This document shows positions 5,699 through 15,341 of a stretch of 46,007 bases of DNA, piece by piece. The translations under genes were made by a program, and so were the position numbers. The notes under the pieces are model-generated. The model did no database searches and had not been told where the DNA came from. It saw only the letters and a program-made list of their open reading frames with translations. The stretch spans positions 1-46,007 of the forward strand of contig JAHDVX010000020.1 in assembly GCA_023382455.1 (NCBI GenBank), in the 5' to 3' direction. Each line of letters begins with the position of its first letter. The first letter of the stretch is position 1. The stretch comes from Flavobacteriales bacterium (GTDB taxonomy: Bacteria > Bacteroidota > Bacteroidia > Flavobacteriales_F > PHOS-HE28).

Positions 5699-7954
5699 TC
5701 AGCGGGCCTTGAGCTTCACGTACTGGAACGCGCCGTATTTCTCCGTGTTCTTGTAGTCGCCCCGGTACTTGGGTCCCTGCACCAGGTGTTTCACGGAGCT
5801 CAGCATCAGGTTCTTCGTGTCCTTGCCGGCCGCGCGCACGGCGTCCAGCAGCGCCTGCCGGGCCACTTCCATGCGTTCGTTGCTCAGCTTGTCGTTGGTG
5901 CCGTAGGTCTTGGTGGGCACATGCGATGCGCTGGACTCGATGATGAGGTCCACCTTCTCCTGCTTGTCCATCAAAGCCAGCACCTTGTTGATGAATTCCT
6001 TCCAATTGGCGTCCTCGGTGCCGATGGCGGTCTGGTTGTACCCGTGGAACTTCACGTACTCCGCTGCAACGGTGGCATCCGGCGTCACGTGCTTCTCACC
6101 CTGCTCCTTGCGCTCGGCATCGGTCTTGGCCGGAGCGGGGGGCTGCGTCTTGGTCACCGTTTTTTCCGAAGCCGTCACGTCGGTCTTCCCTCCGGGCACA
6201 GGCACCACTCCAGGCTTTTCCTGCACCGGTTCGCCTTGTTCCTTGCTTCCCGGAGGCGCGCCTTTCGGCAGGTCCACAATGCTGGCCGCGCCGTCCAGCT
6301 CCACGGGATTGAGGTACACTTCCTTATTGATCTCCTGGTAGGCGCTTTCGCACTCCACGAAGATGTCCTCGGTGTGGACGGTCTTGCCATCCACCCGATA
6401 GTCGAGGTTGTAGTTCTTGCAGGGTGCCAGGATGGCCACATACACGCCATCGCGCTGACGCGGTTTGTAGCTCCTCACCTCGCCGGTCTCCTTGTCGGTG
6501 ACGTAGAGCACCGTGGTGGGCGAGAGCGGTTGCCCCGGAGGGGGAATGATGAAGCCCTTGAGCACGGCCAGGCCCTCGGCGCCCATTTCCTCGGGGAAAT
6601 CCACGAAGTAGATGTCCTTCTCCCCGTAACCGCCCATCTTATCTGAGCTGAAATAGCCGCGCCGACCGTCGGCGGTGGTCACAAAGAACACGTCGTCATC
6701 CACCGTGTTCAGCGGGTAGCCGATGTTGGTCGGGGCACTCCATCGGCCATTGTCCTGCATCTCGGTGGTGAAGATGTCGAACCCGCCCATGCTGTTGTGG
6801 CCCTTGCTGGAGAAATACATGGTGCGGCCGTTTGGGTGGATGAACACCCCATCCTCATCATACGGGGTATTGATGGTATTGCCCAGATTCTGTGCCTTGC
6901 TCCACTCCCCGCTGGGAAGCTTCACCACGCGATAGATGTCGCGGCCGCCTTGCCCACCGTTCCGGTTGCTGACGAAGTAGAAGGTGTTGCCGTCCGCGCT
7001 CAGGGCACCGTGGGTTTCCCAGGACTTGGTATTGATGTCCGAACCCATCTTCACGGGGTCGCTCCAGATCTCACCCACCAGCTTGCTCTCGTACAGGTTT
7101 CCATCGCCGTCGTCATCCTTGTAGATGATCAGGGTCTGGCCGTCGGCGGACACGTTAACCGTGGCCAAATGGCCGATCACGGGGTTGATGTTCAGCAATT
7201 CCGGGGCCTGCCATTTGCCTGTGCGGTCCTTCAGGCTCACATAAATATTCTCGAATGGAAGGCCGGCCGCGGGGTCGATCATGTCCAGGTTGGAACTGTC
7301 CGGACGGATCCTACGGGAAGTGAAGTAGACCGCATTGCCGTCCACGCTGATCACCGGGCTGAAATCGGGGTACTGGCCATTGATCACGGGGCCGACGTTG
7401 TTGATCTGGTACTGCTTGGGGTCGGCCATGAGCTTGCGGGCGTTGGCCGTTTCCTCCAAGCCCCGGGAGGCCAATCGCTTGAAATCATTCTTGTCGCCCG
7501 CCTCGGCAATGAACTTGGTATACGCCGCATCGGCCTTGTCAAACTCGTTGTTCAGGTGGTAGGCCTTGCCCAACCAGTAGTCCACTTGGGCCGGGGCGTT
7601 CTTTTCCTTGGGGTCGAAGGGGTCGTATCCCGAACTGTTGAGCGCACCATAACCCTTGCCACGCGTGGCGGCCGCCTTCTCCAGATAGGGCAACGCCTTA
7701 TACTTCTCGTTGTAGGAGAGCATGTAGGCCTCACCCACCTTCCAGTTGAGGTTGGAATTCTCCGGGTCCGTGGCCATCAGGGCTTTCCATTCCTCTGCTG
7801 CCGGCCCGTACAATTTCTCTTCCATCAACCTGCTGGCCTCGTCAAAGGATCCCTTCTTGGCGACCTCGGCGCCGCCGGAAGGTTGCGCCAATACGCCCAT
7901 AACCGGCGCCAGCGCGGGGATCATGGCCAAAAGGAAGTATATCGGTCGGATCAT
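5699..7954 (-). CDS. PorE-like outer-membrane-associated protein: TPR, PD40 propeller, OmpA-like C-terminus
   Basis: A 751-residue secreted protein counted from the ATG at 7954, which gives a clean signal peptide (MIRPIYFLLAMIPALAP); an in-frame ATG at 7978 adds 8 polar residues. After the signal come TPR-like repeats (about 25-160), a WD40-like PD40 propeller (about 185-470) with blocks such as FTSRRIRPDS, FVSNRNGGQGGRDIYR, FSSKGHNSMGGFDIF and YFSSDKMGGYGEKDIYF, a carboxypeptidase-regulatory-like beta domain (about 480-560), a Pro/Lys linker and a diverged OmpA-like domain (IIESSASHVPT, KLSNERMEVA). This is the architecture of PorE, a type IX secretion component thought to anchor the machine to peptidoglycan. 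Paralogy to PorE rather than identity is all the sequence supports. A related protein lies at 24885-31019. Confidence 0.8.
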   Translation of the reverse strand: MIRPIYFLLAMIPALAPVMGVLAQPSGGAEVAKKGSFDEASRLMEEKLYGPAAEEWKALMATDPENSNLNWKVGEAYMLSYNEKYKALPYLEKAAATRGKGYGALNSSGYDPFDPKEKNAPAQVDYWLGKAYHLNNEFDKADAAYTKFIAEAGDKNDFKRLASRGLEETANARKLMADPKQYQINNVGPVINGQYPDFSPVISVDGNAVYFTSRRIRPDSSNLDMIDPAAGLPFENIYVSLKDRTGKWQAPELLNINPVIGHLATVNVSADGQTLIIYKDDDGDGNLYESKLVGEIWSDPVKMGSDINTKSWETHGALSADGNTFYFVSNRNGGQGGRDIYRVVKLPSGEWSKAQNLGNTINTPYDEDGVFIHPNGRTMYFSSKGHNSMGGFDIFTTEMQDNGRWSAPTNIGYPLNTVDDDVFFVTTADGRRGYFSSDKMGGYGEKDIYFVDFPEEMGAEGLAVLKGFIIPPPGQPLSPTTVLYVTDKETGEVRSYKPRQRDGVYVAILAPCKNYNLDYRVDGKTVHTEDIFVECESAYQEINKEVYLNPVELDGAASIVDLPKGAPPGSKEQGEPVQEKPGVVPVPGGKTDVTASEKTVTKTQPPAPAKTDAERKEQGEKHVTPDATVAAEYVKFHGYNQTAIGTEDANWKEFINKVLALMDKQEKVDLIIESSASHVPTKTYGTNDKLSNERMEVARQALLDAVRAAGKDTKNLMLSSVKHLVQGPKYRGDYKNTEKYGAFQYVKLKAR

Positions 7955-8003
7955 GGTGGTTGGGTTCGATGGAGCCAATATCTGGGTTACTCCGGGCAGG
8001 TTA

Positions 8004-8011
8004 CGAATGTA
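8004..8011 (-). promoter_or_regulatory. -7 box TACATTCG upstream of the PorE-like gene
   Basis: TACATTCG about 50 bases before the chosen ATG (7954), fitting TAnnTTyG. The flank upstream is AT-rich (GAAAAATT). No clear TTG at the -33 spacing. Confidence 0.45.
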
Positions 8012-8032
8012 GAATTTTTCACTTCCGTTGGA

Positions 8033-9382
8033 TCAGATCTCCGTATCCACGGACCAGGCCTCGAGGATATCGGCGACGCGCCGCACGAACTTACCGCCGA
8101 GCGCGCCGTCCACCACGCGGTGGTCATAGCTATGGCTCAGGAACATCATGTGGCGGATGGCGATCACGTCACCGGCCTCGGTCTCGAGCACGGCGGGCTT
8201 TTTCCGGATGGCGCCGGTGGCCATGATGGCCACCTGCGGTTGGTTGATGATCGGCGTGCCCAGTACATTTCCGAAGGTTCCCACGTTGGTCACCGTGTAG
8301 GTGCCGCCACCGATCTCGTCCGGTGAAAGTTTTCCTTGGCGGGCGCGACTGGCCAGGTCGTTCACCGATTTCGCCAGGCCCACCAGGTTCAGGCGGTCGG
8401 CATTGCGCACCACGGGCACGATCAGGTTGCCGCTGGGCAGGGCGGCGGCCATGCCGATGTTGATGTCCTTCTTCTTGATGATCTTGTCGCCCACCACCTG
8501 CACGTTGATCATGGGCATTTCGCGGATGGCTTGGGCAATGGCCATGATGAAGACGGGCGTGAAGGTGATCTTCTCCCCTTCGCGCTTCTCGAAGGCCTGC
8601 TTCACCTTGTTCCTCCACAGCACCAGGTTGGTTACATCGGCCTCCACGAAGCTGGTGACGTGGGGGCTGGTGCGCTTGCTCATCACCATGTGATCGGCGA
8701 TCAGCTTGCGCATGCGGTCCATCTCCACCAGTTCATCGCCGGGGGCCAGCTTGATCTCGGGGATCGCCTCGGCCTGTGCCGGTGCAGCCTGCCGGGGTGC
8801 GGGTGTCGGTGCAGCAGCAGGTGCCGGCTGCGCCGCCTGTACAGGCGCGGGGGCCGCCGCACCGCCGTTGGCCGCCCCCCTCATCGGCAGGTAGTTCAGC
8901 ACATCCTGCTTGGTGACGCGGCCTCCTTGGCCGGTGCCTGCAATGGATTCCAACTCCTGCATGCTGACCCCTTCGCTCGCCGCGATGTTGCGGACCAATG
9001 GACTGTAGAACTTACCGCTGGGCCCCACGCGCTCCACCTTTCCGTCCGTGGAGCCGGTGTGGACCTGCGGGGCGGGCTGGGCTTTCGGGGCCGCTTGAAC
9101 CGCAGCCGGTGCAGCGGCAGGGGCCGCAGCCACGGTGGCGCCCTCCGCCCCCAACATGGCAATGGCCTGGCCTACTTGCACCACATCATTCTCATTCACC
9201 AGGCGCTTCAGCAGGATGCCGTCCTGGGGAGCAGGCACTTCACTGTCCACCTTGTCCGTGGCGATCTCCACCAAGGGTTCATCAGCCTTCACGTGGTCTC
9301 CTTCGTTCTTCAGCCACTTGGTAATGGTGGCCTCCGCCACGCTCTCGCCCATCTTGGGCAGCAAAATCTCGATCTGTGACAT
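8033..9382 (-). CDS. 2-oxo acid dehydrogenase E2 component (dihydrolipoamide acyltransferase)
   Basis: A 449-residue E2 subunit. It has one lipoyl domain (1-77) with lipoyl-lysine K44 in IATDKVDSEVP, an Ala/Pro linker, a peripheral-subunit-binding domain (about 125-165, YSPLVRNIAASEGVS...GRVTKQDVLNYL), a second Ala/Pro/Gln linker, and the catalytic acyltransferase domain ending with SYDHRVVDGALGG (H421, D425). It transfers an acyl group from E1-bound intermediate to CoA. Bacteroidota proteins of this type are usually annotated as pyruvate or branched-chain E2; the acyl specificity is not readable here. No E1 or E3 gene is adjacent, so it seems to be transcribed alone from the TAACTTCG box 36 bases upstream. 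Confidence 0.92.
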   Translation of the reverse strand: MSQIEILLPKMGESVAEATITKWLKNEGDHVKADEPLVEIATDKVDSEVPAPQDGILLKRLVNENDVVQVGQAIAMLGAEGATVAAAPAAAPAAVQAAPKAQPAPQVHTGSTDGKVERVGPSGKFYSPLVRNIAASEGVSMQELESIAGTGQGGRVTKQDVLNYLPMRGAANGGAAAPAPVQAAQPAPAAAPTPAPRQAAPAQAEAIPEIKLAPGDELVEMDRMRKLIADHMVMSKRTSPHVTSFVEADVTNLVLWRNKVKQAFEKREGEKITFTPVFIMAIAQAIREMPMINVQVVGDKIIKKKDINIGMAAALPSGNLIVPVVRNADRLNLVGLAKSVNDLASRARQGKLSPDEIGGGTYTVTNVGTFGNVLGTPIINQPQVAIMATGAIRKKPAVLETEAGDVIAIRHMMFLSHSYDHRVVDGALGGKFVRRVADILEAWSVDTEI

Positions 9383-9417
9383 GCGGTTCGGTTTCGGACG
9401 GGGAAACTCCGAGGCTG

Positions 9418-9425
9418 CGAAGTTA
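9418..9425 (-). promoter_or_regulatory. -7 box TAACTTCG upstream of the E2 gene
   Basis: TAACTTCGCAGCC, 36 bases before the E2 start codon. The octamer is identical to the boxes upstream of kdsA and DUF1599. Confidence 0.5.
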
Positions 9426-9510
9426 TCCGCCCACCGGGAACATGCCTCGTTTCTTTATCACGCTGGCTCCCCTGCAGATCTCCGGCAACACAGGGGTCCA
9501 TCAGCGCAGG

Positions 9511-11439
9511 TCAGGCGGCAACCATGCGGCCCAGCGACCTGAAATGGCGCACCACGAGCCGGAGGTCGGACCACATCCGGTAGTCCTTGGCGTACTCCAA
9601 GTTCATGCGCCGGACGGTGCGGTCACCCGGCGGCGGATCACCGGGGTCGGGCAGGTCCAGCCGATGGCTGAGGATCCCGGGCCTGATCCGAGGGAGGCGT
9701 TGGTCCTTCACGGAGGCCGCATAGCCGACCCAGGAACATCGGCCGGAGAGCACGGCCTCCAGGTTCAGCAGGAAGCCCTTCTTCTCCCTGATGAACCAGA
9801 TGGCCACGGGCAAAGCCAGCAGAAGGGCCGAGGCCAGCACGAGGTCCATGGTCCTGCGCCGGCGCAGTGAAGAAGCGTTGTTCACCGCATGGTCGCGCAG
9901 CACCAGCAGGTCCTGCAGGCTCTCGGTGGTGCTGGGCCCGATGATGAAGGCCGCTCCCGGCTGGGCGATCTTGAACACGGCGCGGGTATCACGCAACTGC
10001 TCCATCAGGTCGATGATGCGGTGCGTGGGCAGGTCTTTTGCGGCGAAGACCACCTCATGGATGCGCTCCTTGGCAATCATCTTCCGGAGGTGCTCCGCCC
10101 CATTCGGTGCCGCAGCCGCGGCGGCATCCAGGGTGATCTCCCGGCCGAGGCCATAGTGCGTTTGCCACAGCAAGCCCAGCGCCAGCTTGGTTTCCTGCGG
10201 GGAACCTGCCGCCAGGATACGGGCACCTTCCACCCCGGAAGAGGAGGAGAATGAGTTGCGCCGAATACCGGCAACGTGTAGCAGTAGCCGCAGGGCGAAG
10301 AGTAAACCGACCACCGCCGCCAAGGCCGGCAGGATGGTAAAGACATCAACGTCCGTCCATGGCTGCACGGCGAACGCCAAAGCCACCAGCACGGCCAATG
10401 CCTTCAGCATGTTCACCCATTTCATGGGCCGGTCATACGCGCCAAACAGCCCCAACACCGCCAGGATGCCGCCTGCGGACACCAGTGTGCCGGCCGCTCC
10501 CATGGGCGGCGCCCAGCCTTGATCTTGGAACTGGCTCAACAGCACGAACCCCAAGGCGAGGTCCACCAAGGGCAGCAGGGCCTTGTTCAGGAAGCGCATC
10601 ACGATGGCCGCCGCCGCACTGAGGTAGATGGCACCGCGGATGATGGCCGAGAACAACTGGGGACCGCGCCGGGTAAAGTGCTTGCGGGCGAAGATGACCA
10701 TCGCGTTGTAGAACACGAACACGTAGTTCACGCTGCTCTTCTTGGTGCTCTCGCCCTTGTAGTGGATGATGCGCGCCTGTGGCAAGTACCAGTTCTCATG
10801 GCCGCCCAGGGTGATGCGGTAGCTCAGGTCGATGTCCTCACCGTACATGAAGAAGCTCTCATCCAACAGGCCCACCTGGTCAAGCACCTTCTTGCGCAGG
10901 AACATGCAGGCACCGGAAAGGATCTCGATGGAGGCGGCCTCGTTCTCCGGCAGGTGCCCCAGATGGTATCGGCCGAAGTAGCGGCTCCGGGGGAAGAGCC
11001 TGGAAAAGCCCATGATCTTGAAGAAGGCGACGGTGGGCGTAGGCAGGCCGCGCTTGCTCTCGGGGAGGAAACGGCCGGTACCGTCGATCATCTTCACGCC
11101 CAGTCCGCCGGCCACGGGGTGCGCGTCCAGGAAAGCGACCACCTTGTGGAAGACATCCTCGCCCACCACGGTGTCCGGGTTCAGGAGCAGCACGTACTCC
11201 CCCAGACTCTCACGGATTGCTTGGTTATTGGCCCGGCTGAAGCCCACGTTCTCGCGGTTGGCGATCAGGCGCACCTGCGGGAATTTCCGGCGCACCATCT
11301 CCACGCTGCCGTCCGTGCTCTGGTTGTCCACCACGAACACCTCCCCCTCCAACCCTTCCAACGCCTCGAACACCGTGCGCAGGCACTGTTCCAAGTAGGC
11401 CTTCACGTTGTAGTTGACGATGACCACGCTGAGCTTCAT
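9511..11439 (-). CDS. Family 2 glycosyltransferase fused to a degenerate polyprenyl glycosylphosphotransferase-like C-terminus
   Basis: A 642-residue membrane protein from the ATG at 11439; the longer frame upstream overlaps recR and is not family-like. Residues 1-about 260 are a GT-A glycosyltransferase: VVIVNYN (5-11), FVVDNQSTDGS (35-45), NVGFSRANN (64-72), LLNPDT (86-91, D89 in the DxD-like position), FFMYGEDIDLSYR. Then come about five membrane segments and a Rossmann-like region (about 395-515), one more membrane segment and a tail containing GRCSWVGY, LPRIRPGILS and NLEYAKDYRMWSDL. That tail resembles the end of WcaJ/PglC-type phosphoglycosyl transferases, but the catalytic KRxFD / KFRTM part is missing. 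Probably acts in exopolysaccharide or O-antigen assembly. Whether the tail has any activity is doubtful. Confidence 0.8.
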   Translation of the reverse strand: MKLSVVIVNYNVKAYLEQCLRTVFEALEGLEGEVFVVDNQSTDGSVEMVRRKFPQVRLIANRENVGFSRANNQAIRESLGEYVLLLNPDTVVGEDVFHKVVAFLDAHPVAGGLGVKMIDGTGRFLPESKRGLPTPTVAFFKIMGFSRLFPRSRYFGRYHLGHLPENEAASIEILSGACMFLRKKVLDQVGLLDESFFMYGEDIDLSYRITLGGHENWYLPQARIIHYKGESTKKSSVNYVFVFYNAMVIFARKHFTRRGPQLFSAIIRGAIYLSAAAAIVMRFLNKALLPLVDLALGFVLLSQFQDQGWAPPMGAAGTLVSAGGILAVLGLFGAYDRPMKWVNMLKALAVLVALAFAVQPWTDVDVFTILPALAAVVGLLFALRLLLHVAGIRRNSFSSSSGVEGARILAAGSPQETKLALGLLWQTHYGLGREITLDAAAAAAPNGAEHLRKMIAKERIHEVVFAAKDLPTHRIIDLMEQLRDTRAVFKIAQPGAAFIIGPSTTESLQDLLVLRDHAVNNASSLRRRRTMDLVLASALLLALPVAIWFIREKKGFLLNLEAVLSGRCSWVGYAASVKDQRLPRIRPGILSHRLDLPDPGDPPPGDRTVRRMNLEYAKDYRMWSDLRLVVRHFRSLGRMVAA

Positions 11440-11503
11440 GGCAGGGCGGTGCGGCTGTTGATGCCGCGCGGCTGCTTGCGGTCCGGGTACGTTCCGGGCG
11501 GCA

Positions 11504-12121
11504 TCAACGGCGCTGGGCGTGGTGGTAGGGCTTGCGGTCGGCAATACTACGCCCCAGGGTTGCTTCATCCGCCTGGTCCAGGTCGCCGCCCACGCTGATG
11601 CCGCGTGCGATCACGCTCACCAGCACGCCGGTACCGTCCAGTTTCCGGTGCAGGTAGAAGGCTGTGGTATCGCCTTCCAATGTGGCGCCCAAGGCCAGCA
11701 CCACCTCCTTCACGCCCCCCTGCCCCACGCGTGCCAGCAGCTCCTTCACGTGAAGTTCATCCGGCCCCACCCCGTCCATGGGGCTGATCACCCCGCCGAG
11801 CACATGGTAGAGGCCCTTGTACTGGCGCGTGTTCTCGATGGCGATCACATCGCGGATATCCTCCACCACGCACACCATGGAGCGGTCCCGGGCCTGGTCC
11901 GAGCAGATCTCGCATATCGGCCGGTCGCTGATGTTGCAGCATTCGGAGCAGTACATCACCTCCTCGCGCAGCCGGCGGACGGCCTCGCTGAAACGGACCA
12001 CCTCGGGAACCTCGCGGCGGAGCAGGTCCAAGGCCAGGCGCATGGCCGTGCGGCGGCCGATGCCGGGCAGGGAGGCCAATTGGTCCACGGCTTGGTCGAG
12101 CAGAACGGAACTGAGTGCCAT
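11504..12121 (-). CDS. recR: Recombination mediator protein RecR
   Basis: A 205-residue RecR, normal family length, which helps load RecA at gaps with RecF/RecO. It shows the helix-hairpin-helix (LASLPGIGRRTAMRLAL, 16-32), the zinc cysteines C58, C61, C70 and C73, the Toprim segment (VCVVEDIRDVIAIE) and the C-terminal LGGVISPMDGVGP and ARGISVGGDLDQAD blocks. It is 64 bases upstream of the glycosyltransferase gene in the same direction. CATCTTTG ends five bases before the ATG, so the message may have almost no leader. Confidence 0.95.
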   Translation of the reverse strand: MALSSVLLDQAVDQLASLPGIGRRTAMRLALDLLRREVPEVVRFSEAVRRLREEVMYCSECCNISDRPICEICSDQARDRSMVCVVEDIRDVIAIENTRQYKGLYHVLGGVISPMDGVGPDELHVKELLARVGQGGVKEVVLALGATLEGDTTAFYLHRKLDGTGVLVSVIARGISVGGDLDQADEATLGRSIADRKPYHHAQRR

Positions 12122-12125
12122 GCGG

Positions 12126-12133
12126 CAAAGATG
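12126..12133 (-). promoter_or_regulatory. Possible -7 box CATCTTTG next to the recR start
   Basis: CATCTTTGCCGC abuts the recR ATG (12121). The same TTTGCCGC-ATG arrangement precedes the methyltransferase at 43806. One mismatch to TAnnTTTG. Confidence 0.35.
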
Positions 12134-12166
12134 CGCGCTGCCCGCCCGCCTCCGGTCCTTCCGGGA

Positions 12167-12928
12167 TCAAAGCATCACCTTCAGGCCATCATAGGCCAGC
12201 TCCACGCCCGGGGGCAGCTCCACCCAGGCATGGTGCCCCATCAAGTGGCTGATGTGCGTAAGGAAGGCCCGGTCCGGCGCCACCTCCTCGATCAGGGCTA
12301 GCGCCTCGGCCAGGTTGAAATGGGAGATGTGCGGCTCCTTGCGCAAGGCATTCACCACCAGCACGCGGCTGCCCATGATCTTCCGCTTCTCCGCCTCGTC
12401 GATGGTCTTGGCATCGGTGATGTAGGTGAGGTCACCGATCCGGAAGCCGTGCACGGGCATCCACTTGTGCAGCACCTCCACCGGCCGGACCTGCACATCC
12501 GCCGCGGTGAACACCTCCTGGCCGATGGCGTGCAGTTCGAACTGCGGCATGCCCGGATACTGGGAGCCGGAGAAGGCATAGGCGTACACCCGGCGGACGG
12601 CATCGAGCGTGCGGGGCGCACCATAGATGGGGATGGGACGCGGCGGTTCGTGCAGGAAGCTGAAGGAGCGCAGGTCATCCATGCCGGCCAGATGGTCCAT
12701 GTGCTCATGGGTCAACAGTACGGCGTCCAGGTCGGCCACACCCTCCCGCAACATCTGGGTCCGCATGTCCGGCCCGGCATCGATCAGCAAGGTTCGTCCC
12801 TGCGTTTCCACCAAGGCGGAGCATCGTGTGCGCCTGTCGCGGGGGTCGGCACTTTGGCAGACCGGGCAGTTGCATCCGATCACGGGAACGCCTTGGCTGG
12901 TGCCGGTACCGAGGAATGTGAGCTGCAC
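12167..12928 (-). CDS. Metallo-beta-lactamase-fold hydrolase (PhnP/RNase Z-like)
   Basis: A 253-residue protein from a GTG at 12928, giving VQLTFLGTGTSQGVPVIGCNC, the usual N-terminus of this group; the open frame upstream of it has only a TTG at 13018 and unconserved residues. Zinc-binding motif is LLTHEHMDHLAGMDDL. There is a Cys pair in IGCNCPVCQSADPRDRRTRCS, an Asp in ITDAKTI and a late His in LTHISHLMGHH. Members include the cyclic phosphodiesterase PhnP and putative nucleic-acid phosphodiesterases, so a phosphodiester substrate is likely but not known. It lies between the TPR lipoprotein gene and recR on the same strand. Confidence 0.85.
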   Translation of the reverse strand: MQLTFLGTGTSQGVPVIGCNCPVCQSADPRDRRTRCSALVETQGRTLLIDAGPDMRTQMLREGVADLDAVLLTHEHMDHLAGMDDLRSFSFLHEPPRPIPIYGAPRTLDAVRRVYAYAFSGSQYPGMPQFELHAIGQEVFTAADVQVRPVEVLHKWMPVHGFRIGDLTYITDAKTIDEAEKRKIMGSRVLVVNALRKEPHISHFNLAEALALIEEVAPDRAFLTHISHLMGHHAWVELPPGVELAYDGLKVML

Positions 12929-13014
12929 GGGGACAAGGGCTGAAGGTGGCGAAGGTATGCACCCGTGCAATCGGGGCTCCGACCAGGAGCGGTAGGCTAC
13001 ACGGTTTGCCGGCC

Positions 13015-14076
13015 TCAACGCCTCGTCTTTCCAAGGTCGATCCGTACGCCCTTGGATTGCAGTCGATCAAGGCCCCGTGCGGCCAGGTCGTGGCCGGGAT
13101 CCTGACCGATGGCCTTGCTGTAGTCCGCTGCCGCACTGTCCAGCTGACCGGACCGTTCCCTGGCCAACCCGCGGTTATACCAGGCATTGGTATAGCCCGG
13201 TTCCAGTTTGATGGCCTCGCTGAAATCATGTTCGGCCGTGGAAGGGTCATGCAGATGCTCCAAGCGCACCCAGCCGCTGTTGAACCAGGCCAAGGCATTG
13301 TCCGGGGCGATCACCTTGATGGTGTCGTAGCAGGCCAGGGCCGCGCTGTCCTTGCCATTTTCCTGGAGGAATATGCCCTTGTTGTACCAGGCCTCCACGC
13401 TGCGGGGCCGCAGCGCGATGGCCGTGGCGTAGTACTGCTCCGCCAGCGGGTCGCGGCGCGCCGCGCTGATCTTGCCCAGCATGATGTAGGCCGAATAGTC
13501 GGCCGGATCCTGCTCCACGGCGGTGCGGAAGCTGCTGAGGGCGAGCGCGGTGTCGCCTGTCTCCATGTAGATCCAGCCCTTGAGGAAATAGCCGTGGGCG
13601 GCATGCTGGTCCTTGCGCAAGGCGTCGTTCACCAGGTTCATGCTCTCGTTGTACTTGCGCAGCACCAGCTGGATCTCGGCCTGCTTCAGGATGGCCGGTG
13701 TGCTGGAGGGGTCGATCCGGGCGGCCTGCTCAAACTGGCTGAGCGCCTTGTCCACTTGGACGGTCCGGTAGCAGAGGTCGCCCAGTTCAAGGCGGTAGAG
13801 CACGTTGGTGCTGTCGAGCTTCACGGCGCGTTCAAGGTCGCGTTGGGCGGCGGCCAGGCTGTCCACCTGCAGCAGGAAGTGGGCCCGGGCCTGGTAGTGC
13901 GCCGCCTTGGCGGGTTCCTGCACGATCCGGGCATTGATGGAGTCCATGGAGGCCTGAAAGGGATCGGTGGCGGCCACGGGCGCCGCTGGGGCCGGAGGCT
14001 CTCCACAGGACATGGCCGCCCACAGGGGAAGCACGAAAATCGGGGTGCCGCGAAGAAGCTTGATGGAAACCTGCAT
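13015..14076 (-). CDS. TPR-repeat lipoprotein
   Basis: A 353-residue protein from the ATG at 14076 (MQVSIKLLRGTPIFVLP), with a lipobox-like LWAAMSC and then a Pro/Ala stretch. The rest is about eight 34-residue TPR units (for example SAYIMLGKISAARRDPLAEQYY, EAWYNKGIFLQENGKDSAALA, NAWYNRGLARERSGQLDSAAA). It should be lipid-anchored and serve as a protein-binding scaffold in the envelope. The ORF could open 18 codons earlier, but that adds no signal features. A TACTTTTG box lies 51 bases upstream. No partner can be named. Confidence 0.8.
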   Translation of the reverse strand: MQVSIKLLRGTPIFVLPLWAAMSCGEPPAPAAPVAATDPFQASMDSINARIVQEPAKAAHYQARAHFLLQVDSLAAAQRDLERAVKLDSTNVLYRLELGDLCYRTVQVDKALSQFEQAARIDPSSTPAILKQAEIQLVLRKYNESMNLVNDALRKDQHAAHGYFLKGWIYMETGDTALALSSFRTAVEQDPADYSAYIMLGKISAARRDPLAEQYYATAIALRPRSVEAWYNKGIFLQENGKDSAALACYDTIKVIAPDNALAWFNSGWVRLEHLHDPSTAEHDFSEAIKLEPGYTNAWYNRGLARERSGQLDSAAADYSKAIGQDPGHDLAARGLDRLQSKGVRIDLGKTRR

Positions 14077-14127
14077 GGTGATCGGGGCCTGCGCCGCTCC
14101 TGGTGCCGGCGGTGAAGTGCAGGTGGC

Positions 14128-14135
14128 CAAAAGTA
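14128..14135 (-). promoter_or_regulatory. -7 box TACTTTTG upstream of the TPR lipoprotein
   Basis: Exact TAnnTTTG match 51 bases before the ATG at 14076, in the 234-base gap between recA and this gene. No TTG at the expected -33 spacing. Confidence 0.5.
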
Positions 14136-14224
14136 AGACCAGGGCCGTACCGGGAGCGGGAGTGCCACAGGCAGCGGCGGCGGTACCCGGAGGAACGGAC
14201 CTTCAGGCCCATGCAGATGTGGAA

Positions 14225-14249
14225 AGGGTGCGACCGCCGGCCGCACCCT
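14225..14249 (-). terminator. Possible weak terminator after recA
   Basis: AGGGTGCG (14225-14232) and CGCACCCT (14242-14249) form an 8-bp stem with a 9-base loop, about 60 bases after the recA stop. Only three T follow on the minus strand, so the call is tentative. Confidence 0.4.
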
Positions 14250-14310
14250 CCCACAATCCTGCCTCCCTGTCCAAGAGGCCACTCCTGCCCGGCTCCCCGG
14301 GCTGTTCCGT

Positions 14311-15327
<1,017 letters not shown>

Positions 15328-15341
15328 GTTGTTGGTTGTGG

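Noticed and set aside
6797-8326. Plus-strand open frame of 509 codons
   Set aside because: Antisense to the PorE-like and E2 genes, spanning the gap between them; His/Val-rich shadow.
9469-9496. CCCCTG...CAGGGG inverted repeat after the glycosyltransferase gene
   Set aside because: Sixteen-base loop and no T-run, so not supported as a terminator.
15328-15341. LexA-type box before recA
   Set aside because: The gap to bcp is 14 bases and holds no inverted repeat of the known SOS types.
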